From: Rhynchonema sp. JSB1_4
Lineage: Eukaryota; Nematoda; Chromadorea; Monhysterida; Xyalidae
Assembly: GCA_030248065.1 (NCBI GenBank)
Contig: JASAMV010001890.1
Coordinates: 1 to 64,000 of the forward strand
Direction: 5' to 3'
DNA: 64,000 nucleotides
Shown: one piece after another, positions 14,101 to 24,400 of the stretch
Layout: each line of letters starts with the position of its first letter
How positions within the stretch are numbered: the stretch's first letter is position 1
Translations under genes and position numbers: made by a program
The notes under the pieces: model-generated
Database searches by the model: none
What the model was told of the DNA's origin: nothing
Seen by the model: only the letters and a program-made list of their open reading frames with translations

Positions 14101-17100
14101 TCGGTCAATGGTGTCATTGGGTTTTGGGGTTATGTTTGCGCCAGCAAGGGCGATTTTTACGATTTTCAGAAAAATTTTAGGGTAGGACACCCCTGGACAA
14201 AAAGTCAGGATACCGGATACCCCTGGGTGAAAAAGTCAAGATACCGAATACTAGGGGGTAGCCCCCCTCCCCCCAACGACACCACTGCCAACGGAGACTC
14301 GGGCCATTGTTGGAGCGAATATATTGCGATGCACACTCAGTCAGAAACAGAAATGTGCGTGAGAGAGTATACCGGTCTGCCAATGCAACACCAATCCTGC
14401 GCTGGAAACAACCGATGAAATTGAGAATAAAACGCTTAAAGATATCACACCATACAAACCATTCTTTATGTCTGCCAACCACAGTAGCGTGCAGCACAAA
14501 GAAGCACAATTGAGCAGATAGTGTCCCGAACAACAGCATCCATTGGGTGCAACCGTGTGACAGGATTATCGGCGACCATTTGTCGAGTCTGAGCAAATTA
14601 GTAAACGATTACACTTTGTCTTTTGCCCAAAATTCCGAACGTAACCTGAAAGATTCAACGTTCACACTATTGCTTCTGTCATCACGTTAACGTGACAGTG
14701 ATATAAATCTGATAAGAAACGGACAAGCATTCAGTCCAACTCAAACGGTAACACTGCAGTCACTCTTGCTTTGCCTTTTGTTCACAAACTGCGAAGTGCG
14801 AAGGCTCCCATTTCCCGCACCAGGAAACCAACGCCAATGAAATGCCGACCGAAATGTGATCGAACAAGCCATGGACTCTGAGACGCCTCAAAACCCTAAA
14901 CCCCGAAACCCGAAGCACGAAGCATGATAATCGAAAATGTTTCGACTGACGGTATAAATTGTGCACGTCAGCTACAAGTGGCAAGACCGAAACATTTTCG
15001 ATTATCATGCTTTGTGTTTCGGGTTTTTTTCCAAAACCCGAAACCCGAAACATGGACATAGAAAAAAATTATGTCTCGGGTTTCGGGTCTATCTGGTGGA
15101 GCCCTTAATCAAACCCCGTTCATATTACCGAGCTGGACTGCTGAGCAACAAATCAATAATCGGGGAAGCCGTAAGTCGGCCGACCACACAAATGATGCCA
15201 TACGGGTTGACGGACAGGTTCAGATCCGGAAATAGGAACTTCTCGCTCGTGTAGATCAGGAACACGAGATTGACCAGTGCCAGCCAGCTGCCGAATTTCA
15301 GTCCGATGGCGACGCAAAGCAACGCCAGAAGGGTGCACAACAATGGTGAGGTGTCGTGGCCGGCCATTATGCACGCCAATGTTACGCCAAGCACTGAAAA
15401 CGGGAGCATTTCAACAAATTTCTATAAATGTGCTTCTTTCGCTGATGAAAAACAGACGGTCGGACAATGATAATGCAGCAGTTTTTTTCGATTCGGGCTA
15501 AAGCCGCTCTCTGACAAAAGCAAAAAGCGAAAAGCAAAACGTTTTTCAGCGTAGTCATCATCCACAGCGCACGCCAAACAGCCTCTGAAACATTTTGTTA
15601 GAGCATCACTGTGGTTTAGGCCCGTGGTTAAGTAGTTTCTGTTGTGCTGAACTTTTCGCTTTTCGCTTTTGTCAGAGAGCGGCCTTAATCTAACAGCAAG
15701 TATGGTTTTCTCTTTTTTTCTTGACTGAAATACACGCGATGAAAAAAGTCTGCAAACACCTCACAACAACCGAGCCAACCTTCGGCCAGCTCGGCTTTGC
15801 TGAACAACTTCCTGTCGGGTGACGTAGCGCGACAGCATTTGCAGACGATTTCCACCAGAACCAGACACAACAGACTGGATATGAGCAGTAGATTGGTCAG
15901 ATCCTCAAAGTTAGCCGCCTGATGGCTGAAGTCCGGTCCGACATCATACAGACAGACAACGCCGAGCATACAGCCGATCCAGATGCCTGCCAAATCACAC
16001 AATGATATTGGGAGTGTGGTAGTGTAGTTCCTGATCCAGAGCGGAACAGGCGGTACTACCCTTTTTTTCGGAGGGGGAATAGACGTACCCACCTGGGGGC
16101 ACGGATTTTTTTAACCAAATTTAGTAGCTTAGCTACTAAATTTTTTGAAAAGCTAGTAAATTTTCAAATTTAGTAGCCTAAAAGCTACTAAAATTTTGTA
16201 TTTTGGCCAAAAAAGCTGGTAAATTGGCATTTCAGCGGCAAAAAAGCTACTAAATTTTTTATTTTACTAGCTTCTTGCTACTAGCCCATTTTGAAAAATA
16301 ATCCCTGCCTGGGGGGAAGGGTAGGGAAGACCAAAATCTGGAGAAAAGACATTTTTGACGTAAAAAATTTGACCCATTTTTGGAAAAAATCTCAATAAAA
16401 AGGGTATTTTGGCGAACTTTGCAAACATTGGACATTGGAATGAAAATCACTCATTTTATGCCTAAAAATGCCCAATTTTAGGCCTAAATTTGCCTATTTT
16501 AGGCAAAAATTGGGGGAGTAGACGTACCCGGAGGGGAACAGGGGGGCAGGCGTACCATGGAGGGCGAACAGGGCCCCCTCACCAGGAACTACACTGGAGT
16601 GTGGTGAAACAGCAAGCAGTAAATAACGTTTTACAGTTTACAAATCGGCGGTGCACCGGGACATCGCGTCTGATTAAATTGCACCAGGAGAATGGCAAAG
16701 TCGAGACGAAACATGGAAAGTCCAAGATGTGCAGGTGCAACGCGCCACGCACAAAAATTGCTGCCTATCTCTGTTTATCGTGCCCATTGGACGAAATTGT
16801 AAACAAACAAGTCACAAAGACCATCGGGCGGAGGGACATTTTAGTCGGACTCTCACAAAAATGCAGACAACTCACGATATATGCACTCAACGAATCGTAT
16901 GCCGAAATAATGTTTCAATGCGAGATTGCCAACTAAGAGCAGTAGACCGGCGAAGCCGACGTACAGCAACATTAGCAGATCGTAGAAACGCCATCGCACG
17001 TACCAGCCTGAAATGAAAAGGGCGTCTTCAGGTCAGTGATATCCTGTTGGTAGTTTTTCGGGTTAGGTCGATGTCGGGTATACTTGCGGGCCGGAAAAAA

Positions 17101-17814
17101 ACCGTTTTTTTTCGAAAAAAAACCGAAAAAAACCGTTTTTTTCCGAGGCCCGGAAAAATACGTTTTTATTTTTCCGGAAATTTTTCCAAGTGGCAACTTT
17201 TGGAAAAAAACGGTTTTTTTCCAAAAATTTCCGAAATATTTTCAAAGGTTGCAAAAGGATGTTGTCAAAACCAATGTAAATCGGTGCTAAACAGTTCAAA
17301 ATGAGCACTTTTTAATCTCCAAGTGCATTTTTAGCCTGTTTCAGGCCATTTCCTGACAAAATTTTCTCCAAAATAGCCGTTTTTGGACCATGGGTATCCT
17401 TAAGTACTGGAAAAATATTTGGAAAAAAACGGTTTTTTTCCGGAAAAAAACGGTTTTTTTTCCAAAAATATATTTTGCGGAAAAATACGCAAGTATAATG
17501 TCGGGTACCAAAAATGGGCAGATGTCCGTTTTTTGGAACCAGACAGCCGACGGGAACCCTTACAGCAGTGAATTTTGGCAGATTCGACCAGTTTTCACAA
17601 CAAGGGCGAGGTGCCAGAACTCGTCGGTGCGAACGCCTCTGACCAATTTACGAATCCAAAATCCAAACCGACCGGTGCCGACAGCAAGAACCAATATCAC
17701 ATCAGGCAACACAGCCAAATACGACAGATTCGTGCGTAGTCTGGCCAGACCACGATGCACTGGTGAGCCCGAGCTCGTCACTGTCGTTGTACTCACATCG
17801 TCGGCGTCAGACAT
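8150..17814 (-). CDS. TMEM168: TMEM168-like multi-pass membrane protein
   Basis: Ortholog of vertebrate TMEM168, a poorly understood nuclear- or ER-associated membrane protein. Exons in transcription order (approximate where marked ~): 17814-17564, ~17009-16888, 15986-~15725, 15393-15129, 14588-14456, 14014-13794, 12817-12640, ~12227-12066, ~11400-11290, one uncertain exon near 11250-11130, 9482-~9275, 8809-8625 and 8269-8150. Family landmarks appear in the expected order: hydrophobic helices in the first seven exons, LAARGLRYFSLVAQRIAY, ELSTSLGGTCIGYAIVAP, HMITQFGADW, GPRYDTYLLYYSGPT, HEWLRPVWRTSEQRYVALQ, CSRQWTDFHL, and a C-terminus AVLDTAHGFKLIRL directly before the TAG. No frameshift is needed. 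The start codon at 17814 (MSDADD) is a choice; an upstream in-frame ATG also exists. Introns host at least five hAT-like MITEs and two foldbacks. The stop of APEH lies about 600 bp upstream on the same strand, so co-transcription is conceivable but not shown. Confidence 0.9.
9775..10470. mobile_element. hAT-like MITE, CAGGGTTG family (copy 1)
   Basis: The element begins CAGGGTTGG and ends CCAACCCTG. It is flanked by a perfect 8-bp duplication, gtatcgct (9767-9774 and 10471-10478). Long A/T palindromic runs lie just inside both ends. It sits in an intron of the TMEM168-like gene and codes for nothing. Other copies are 37567-38560 and 53814-54234. Confidence 0.92.
11408..11774. mobile_element. 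Probable degraded CAGTGGCGGATCC-family element
   Basis: The ends GGACGGATCC (left) and GGATCCGCCACAG (right) match the family at 12988-13360 and 45096-45410, and the interior shares the phrase ggccatggtcacgctttgg. I could not find a matching 8-bp duplication, so the ends are uncertain. Confidence 0.5.
12988..13360. mobile_element. hAT-like MITE, CAGTGGCGGATCC family (copy 1)
   Basis: The left terminus is CAGTGGCGGATCCAGCTTT and the right terminus is GGGGATCAGCTAGTG, an imperfect inverted repeat. The flanks atgccggc and ctgccggc match at seven of eight positions. It lies in an intron of the TMEM168-like gene. The better preserved copy is 45096-45410. Confidence 0.75.
14106..14287. mobile_element. 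hAT-like MITE, CAGTGGTGTCGTTGGGG family (copy 2, short)
   Basis: Starts CAATGGTGTCATTGGG and ends CCCCAACGACACCACTG. It carries the same GGATACC-type repeats as the copy at 1540-1958. The flanks ccatcggt and ccaacgga agree at six of eight positions. Intronic in the TMEM168-like gene. Confidence 0.75.
14908..15024. repeat. Foldback element in a TMEM168-like intron
   Basis: The arm cgaagcatgataatcgaaaa (left) is matched by the inverted arm ttttcgattatcatgctttg (right). The arms are about 36 bp, separated by about 45 bp. Neighbouring sequence repeats cccgaaacccgaa several times in both orientations, extending the structure on the right to about 15090. Confidence 0.75.
15501..15686. repeat. Foldback / MITE with AAGCCGCTCTCTGACAAAAG ends
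   Basis: The left arm aagccgctctctgacaaaag pairs with the right arm cttttgtcagagagcggcct. Inside each arm the unit AAAGCGAAAAGC recurs in opposite orientation. The element is about 186 bp, intronic, and has no coding content. Confidence 0.8.
16020..16596. mobile_element. hAT-like MITE, CAGTGTAGTTCC family (copy 1)
   Basis: Begins tAGTGTAGTTCCTG and ends CAGGAACTACACTG, flanked by a perfect 8-bp duplication gagtgtgg (16012-16019 and 16597-16604). Inside, the motif AGCTACTAAATTTT is repeated in both orientations. It lies 26 bp from the third TMEM168-like exon, close enough that open frames run from exon into element. Confidence 0.92.
17079..17497. mobile_element. hAT-like MITE, CGGAAAAA-rich family (copy 2)
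   Basis: Starts TATACTTGCG and ends CGCAAGTATA. The perfect 8-bp duplication atgtcggg occupies 17071-17078 and 17498-17505. The body is nearly identical to 61-487. It fills most of the intron after the first TMEM168-like exon. A weaker relative of its body (aaaaaaccgtttttttc) appears near 19230. Confidence 0.93.
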
Positions 17815-18418
17815 CCTGCTCGGAAACCTGTTTATGTAGTGGTGTTGAAACATCAGGCGGCCAAGGCAATGAAGAAGAGACGCGTTGCAAAATAAGGTAG
17901 CAGGCAAACTACTCGCGGTTACACAAAATAACCACATTGTGACCCCTAAAGCAGACGAATAAACAAGAATAATACGTTTTTATTATCACGCATTCTGTGG
18001 AATAAAACGCATCAATTGAGAGAGAGTGCAGAGCTTTTGCATGTCGCTCAATTAGGCATTAGGTGAACAGCACAAGGAACTCGTAAAAAAGTTATGGCAG
18101 GCGTAAACTCGAAATCGCATATTGACAGGGTGGTTTAAAAGTGCGTTCTTTGTGGACCTACATGAAATAAAATGCACTTTCAAAGCACCCCGTACTCTAT
18201 TACAGTGCATGAATATAGAGCGTTGAGAAATGTGGAAAGTGGATAAGTATACATGCATAAAAAGGTACACGATAAAAATACATTCACAGCACCAGATGCG
18301 GGATGAAAAAAATAACAGGGTATGTATTCCGTATACTCGTATGAGCATTATATGCAAGGCTACTTGTGGTTGTGAGTGACAGAAAAAGCTCAAAATAGGT
18401 ATTCGAAGAATCACATAA

Positions 18419-21400
18419 TTAGTCGTCGGACTTGCTGCTACAACAACCAGCGTCGAGAAATCGCTCGAAAAAGCGCACGGTATTCAACAATGATTCGGTG
18501 ACCACTTCAACTTCATCCAGGGAATGGTTGGAATCCGGGAACACCAACAATCTGAAAGACAAAAGTTTGTATTGTGTTTGGCGAATAGCTGGCAAAGTCA
18601 CTATTCATGCAACAAACGCTGGTATGCAACATTACACGCTGTATTTTTTCAAATGAAATCCTGATTGAATAAGACTGCGTTGGCAGACAGCCTTGAATTG
18701 AGTTGAAACCAATGGCCACTGCTCATATTCGTTCGAAACCCAAAGAAACGGAAAATACATTTTCAAACGATTTCATAAGTAAACGTTTGGTCAGCGTAAA
18801 ACCAAACTGGCAATAAAATCATGACAACACCCAGGCCGGTCTGCGGTATTCGTCCTCACAAACCGTCAACTGTCAAACATGATCACAGTCCAATAGTCTG
18901 TTCCTGCCCCCCCCCCCGCCCCCCAAGCAAACATTTACCCAAATTAATACAAAAAAACCGACTCGCATGGCACTCGATTGTGCTGCAGTATCTGTCTGTA
19001 TTCGTGATGATGCGGCACGACCCTCAGGTCCTTCAAGCCCAACATCAGCAACACCGGCGTGCGCACGGCGTGTGCATACGCAATTGGACTGCGTTCGCGG
19101 AATGCCGCCTTGTCTGCGTCGGTCAGCCGAATGCCCTGCGTGTACTGCTTGCCAAGCGCTTCGGCGATGTTCCTGTGTGGTTATGATTGGATGGGCAATG
19201 AGCGGATTTCGATATGTTGACGGACGAAAAAAACCGTTTTTTTCTCCCGAAAAAAAAACTGAAAACAAACCGTTTTAACGAGACCCGATTACTTTTCCAT
19301 TTGTTTTTCAAGGTGGTTGTTTATCGGTTTTTATTTTACTTTTGGCCAAAAATTGTAACACAAACCGGAGATTTTTGATTTGGGTCCAATTCTGGTCGGA
19401 TTTTCGGACCAAATTTTTCCACCAAACCCTACTTTTGTGTCATTTGCTCATATTTTGTGCCCAAACACTTCACTTTTTTGACCGGATCACCTTGTTGTTG
19501 TTGTGGGCAGACGCGGCAAAGAAAAACAAAGAACGGTACTTTACGCCAGTATAGAAATTTTAAAATGTGAATTCTGTACTGGAATTCCATGTCCACCATG
19601 GGTGGAGGACCGCAGTTTCTGGGAAAGCTGCTAACCATTAGGCGTCAAGTTGCCTGGCTTGTTAAAGTGTTCAAGCACAGAAAAAGGTTCCGCTTCACTC
19701 ACAAACAATGCGCGTCTACATTTTGCATTAGTTAGCTCAACTCCCATGCAACAAAACAAAAAAACCCACAATAATTCAACGCTCTAGACCCCCGGACAAG
19801 GACAACACAAATCGCAGCGCATGACCAACCAATCAGGAATGTCGGTCAACGAATATTTCACACTCATGTCCAGCACTGGATTGCGCAAACAGGCCGCCTT
19901 GTAGCGATTCTGAAACAATTTTCCAATAAATCTGAACGATCTGCAAAAATTATTAATGTTTACAATAATTAATAATTATCTATACTACTAAAACAGGAAG
20001 ACGTATGTATGTATGTATGTATGTGGCCCCCTCGCTCGGAAGGGCGGACGGGTGAATTTTCACGGGCAGCTTTGGGTATGCTAACGGGTCTTCGGGGGGG
20101 GGCACGGCACGGGCGCGGCGCTGTAGCCGGGCCGTAGGCACGGGTCCCGTCTAGTACAATCCTAAAGTGGAAACTTGCGGGATATTGGCCAATCAAATGC
20201 GCGCCCAGAAATCCACCATGTGAGCCGCCAAAGAGAAACACTCTCGTTCGGTCGAGCGAATCATCGTTATCGCAGGCTGTTTCGATGGCATACTGAAATT
20301 GGGATATTTAAAAAATGTCCACAACCACAATAGATGCCCCAAGTTCCTGTACGTCAAAGGAAGGATTTCCGAAAAGAATGAAAACAAAACCAACATGACA
20401 GTCGCGAACATCGAGCGTGCCGACTTTGCCCAACAACTGATTGCAGAATTTGTTGCCGAATCCTGAACTTGCCTGAGAGCTACTTCGAAAAAAATCACAA
20501 AAAACAGAAAATTTTCTGCAATCAATCAACCGACCGGTGCTGCCTCGATAATTGATCTGCAGTGTCGCATATCCAACACTCAAAAACAAGGCATTGGTGA
20601 GGGTCCAATTCGTTGCGAACGCACTATGTGGCCCGCCGTGTATGAGTGCAACCAACGGCACTGGACCAACAGCTGACGTGGCTGGCTTGCTCAGGATCGC
20701 TTCGTATGGCATATCGGCTAAAATGGAAGCCTTTCGAGATAAAAATTGAATATTTAGATTTCGAATTGTGGTGACTGTAACCAGACAGTGCTAAACCTGG
20801 TCGATGGGCCCGGTTCGGGCTGGCTTTCGTTTCGTTACGCAACACTCTCCGTTTGTTTACCAGTATTTCGAATTTTACCGATGCCACTAACTTTGGCCGG
20901 TGCAAATATCGTTTATTTGAATGGGAATAGCTTTTAGGTCGGCCAGAATGAGCGGATCAATAAATCGTAAAATAGCTCTAAAATTATACAAAAACTCACG
21001 CGCCGTGACAACAGCAAGTTTGACAGCAGCTCCTTGCCGCAATAATACTCAAAACACAAGAAAAAACACCAAAAAAAACAACCGTTCAAGCGAATTTTCG
21101 TTCAACCCACTTCCCATCCAACCAACCATATCCGTCCTTCTCATCTTCCTGTGCCGGTCGTCGCATCGTCAACGTCACGTACCTGGCCGTGTGCGTGCGT
21201 GTGGCGTGCGCTGTGTTGTCACTCACACGCACCCACACTATGGACGACTCGTTGCCTGATGCAGCAAGGATGTTGTTCTCATTACCGGTAGTGATCATGA
21301 TGAAACATCTGCTAATCAGCTGAATATCAAAGCAAAGTTTCGACCGCAACAACGCCGGACGTGCAAACGAATGCGAGACAATGGGCGCGCATTTTCATCT

Positions 21401-24400
21401 GATTGAACGTTCGGCCTTACAGACGGGCGGTGCACCAGGTCATCATCAGTATCTCACTAAACGCGATGGAACCCGGTCCCAACCAACCAGCAGGTGGCAG
21501 TCTGGCAGCCAGTAGACACCAGGGTCGACAGGGTGACGAGCAACAAGCGAGTATCACGTCACCAGACACGTCCATCAACGACCAACTGCCGTGACACGCA
21601 CCTGGAACGGCGTGGTGAAACATTAGGTCGAGGAGAATCAGCAGCTGACGTTAGGTGAGGTAGAATCAACCACCGTCTTGCGCGAAAAGTAAGAACAAAT
21701 TTGTAAATAGAACACAAAACTCCCCACCCAAATTCGTAATTCGAGTCACATTATCAATATTTTTCTCGATGTCGATCACAATGATTTCCTGGAAGAGTGA
21801 TATAAATGTGGAAAGATGCAAAAAACGGGCAAAGTGCAAAAAAGAGAAAAGTTCGCCAACAGTATTTGATCGCCACTGCGTTGTGACCAATAATCGTTTC
21901 GAGTCAGTCGACCAACAGCGTCGAACGAATGGGAAATAGCTGACCTCCATACTCGGAAATGTTGCATCCGTCGCTAATTATGCGGAAATTTGCTTTTGTG
22001 GCTGTTAGATCGTTGTCCATTCAAGTTAAAAACAAAAAAAAACAAAGTTGGACTAAAATAATTACAAACCCGGATACTCGTCTCGAATGTCCACAACAAT
22101 CGAGACGTCTTTCGTTGACCAGTTGCACTGGAAAATTGGTGGCATGTTGCATGCAAAAAGTCCAATTTTCTCCAAATTGAGCAACAAAAACACAAATAAA
22201 AAATAGATTTTCTCCTCTTGCCCCAAGCTTACTTTCATCAACCTGGCAGCGCCAGCATGTGTGCCACCGGCAGCCCTCTCGGCCCAGACCAGGTGCTTGC
22301 CGTTTGGACTGAACGTTGGCCAACCGACCGCAACGGCTTCATCCGATTTCGGACTGATCCGGGTTGTGGTCACCGATTGAAGGTCGTATAAATAGATGGC
22401 ACTTCTGAATAATGAAACAGACAAGGATTTAATTGTGCAAAATACTGACAAAAATACATTAATCTGTCTTTCGACCGACAAACTTTCGGTTGAAACAGAA
22501 CATGCGACCGAGTTTCTCTGCCGAACAATCCAAACCAACGAACACAACGCCTTCGTCTCCCGGCGCCCAGATGGCCTGAAGGGTATAAAAATGGTTTGTT
22601 TTGGAAAATTAAACGAAAAATTTTCGGCGTAATCTAGCAGCATTGCTGCCCAGTTGCTGAACGTTTTGAAAAACAGATGAAGCATCACTCTACAAATGGC
22701 GTCATTTAGCAACAATAACACACTATTAAAATCAATTACCTGGCTCGGTTCCACATGCGCAGGCAGATTATCCAGCGGCGTTACGTTCAAACTCGAGACA
22801 TTCAAAACGGCCATGACTGGTTCGATCGAATTGACTAACTGTTCGCCCCAGGATTGATGCCAGACATATTTCGAACCCTGAATCAAGGTTTACTAAAAAA
22901 TCAGAATAGAAATTGTCGCGAAACTGAAATATGCCCAACCATTTGCTGCATTTTCTCATTCTGATCATCTGCGCTCAACATGGCAAAGTTCTCGTCAAAA
23001 AACCCCTTCTTTTCCGTGTGCTTCGCGGCGCAGTAGAGCAGATGCCCTTCGCCGTATGACCACTGCAGTTGGCCCATCATAGCTGAAACAAGCAAATCAT
23101 GTGATTATATATATTATTACTCAGTCCCACCGTTTCGCTTTTCTGAGTGAGACCGATGACAATGCGGAACAGTGGTGTAATTGGGGGGGGGGGGGTTACC
23201 CCATGGTATGGTGTGCGGGAAATCGGCCAGGGATATGGGGTATGGGAAATTTTTTCACTTTTGGAACTGGAACCCCTAAGAAATGGGTCGGGTCAATGGT
23301 GTAGCTGGGGGGGGAGTGGGGGGGTCCCCCCCCCAAGGTACAGTAGGTAGGTTGCCGCCCCTCGCCTGGTACAGTAGGTAGGTTGCCGCCCCTCCCCTGG
23401 TACAGTAGGTAGGTTGCCGCCCCACCTAACTTTTCACCCAAAACATTCATTTTTGGCTTAAAATTGCATAAAATTAGCATATTTGTCTGCAAATAGGCGA
23501 AAAATCGCGCGCTGCGCGCGAAATTAGTGTTTTAGGCCACATTTTCTTCAGTATTTAGACATAAAAAATTTCGGTTTCCAGATGACCCCCCCCAAGTGGT
23601 ACGACCCCCCCCCCCCCGCTCGGCTGGTACAGTAGGTAGGTTGCCGCCCCGCATTTTGGGTGGTACAGTAGGTTGCCGCCCCGTTTGGGTAGCTACACCA
23701 CTGGGTCGGGTGTTGGAAAATTTCGATTTCTCAGCGACACCACTGATGTGGAACGTGTACTTTTGTGGATCTTTTGTCATCATGCCCTGCCCATTGGTAT
23801 GAGCAACAGCAAGAACATATTTTGGTCAAACCTGAATGCGTGATCAATCCATGTGTCTTTATGTCCGACATATCCTTGCTGCATATGTTCACGCCTCGTT
23901 CATGATCAAACACGCGAATGTGCTGTTTCGGCTTGCCGCCATCATCGGTCTCTTTCTTCTCTTTGCTCAACGTGCAACTGAATCGATTCGATGTGCAATA
24001 GACGTGGTGTTGTGAACTGCAAATAATGGAGCAGCAATTGGCGTTTATAACAGGACAATGGCGCAGAGGCCGGTGCTGGTATAGCACAATGGGGCCGCTT
24101 TTCCACAAACAATCCGACGGAATTAACCAACGGCACAACAATGCGTCCATTTTCTAATTCCACAATTTGTTAACTAATTTTCTGTGCGCTCAAACATAGT
24201 CCTATACGCAAGCATAGCCTCAGGTCTAGGCTTATTTCTAGGCTTTGGCGTAGGCATAGGTTTGCGGTTAGGCTTAGGCCTCAGTATGGATCAAATGAAA
24301 CCCACAGCAAGGCCGAAAACGGGTTGTATCTCTCGCAACGGGAACTTTGACGCGTGCTCATCGGAAAAAACTGGAGACTTAGTCGAGCGTATGTGTTCCG

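Noticed and set aside
19229..19555. A third full copy of the CGGAAAAA-rich hAT-like family
   Set aside because: Only the AAAAAACCGTTTTTTTC core is shared; no matching ends or 8-bp duplication could be found.
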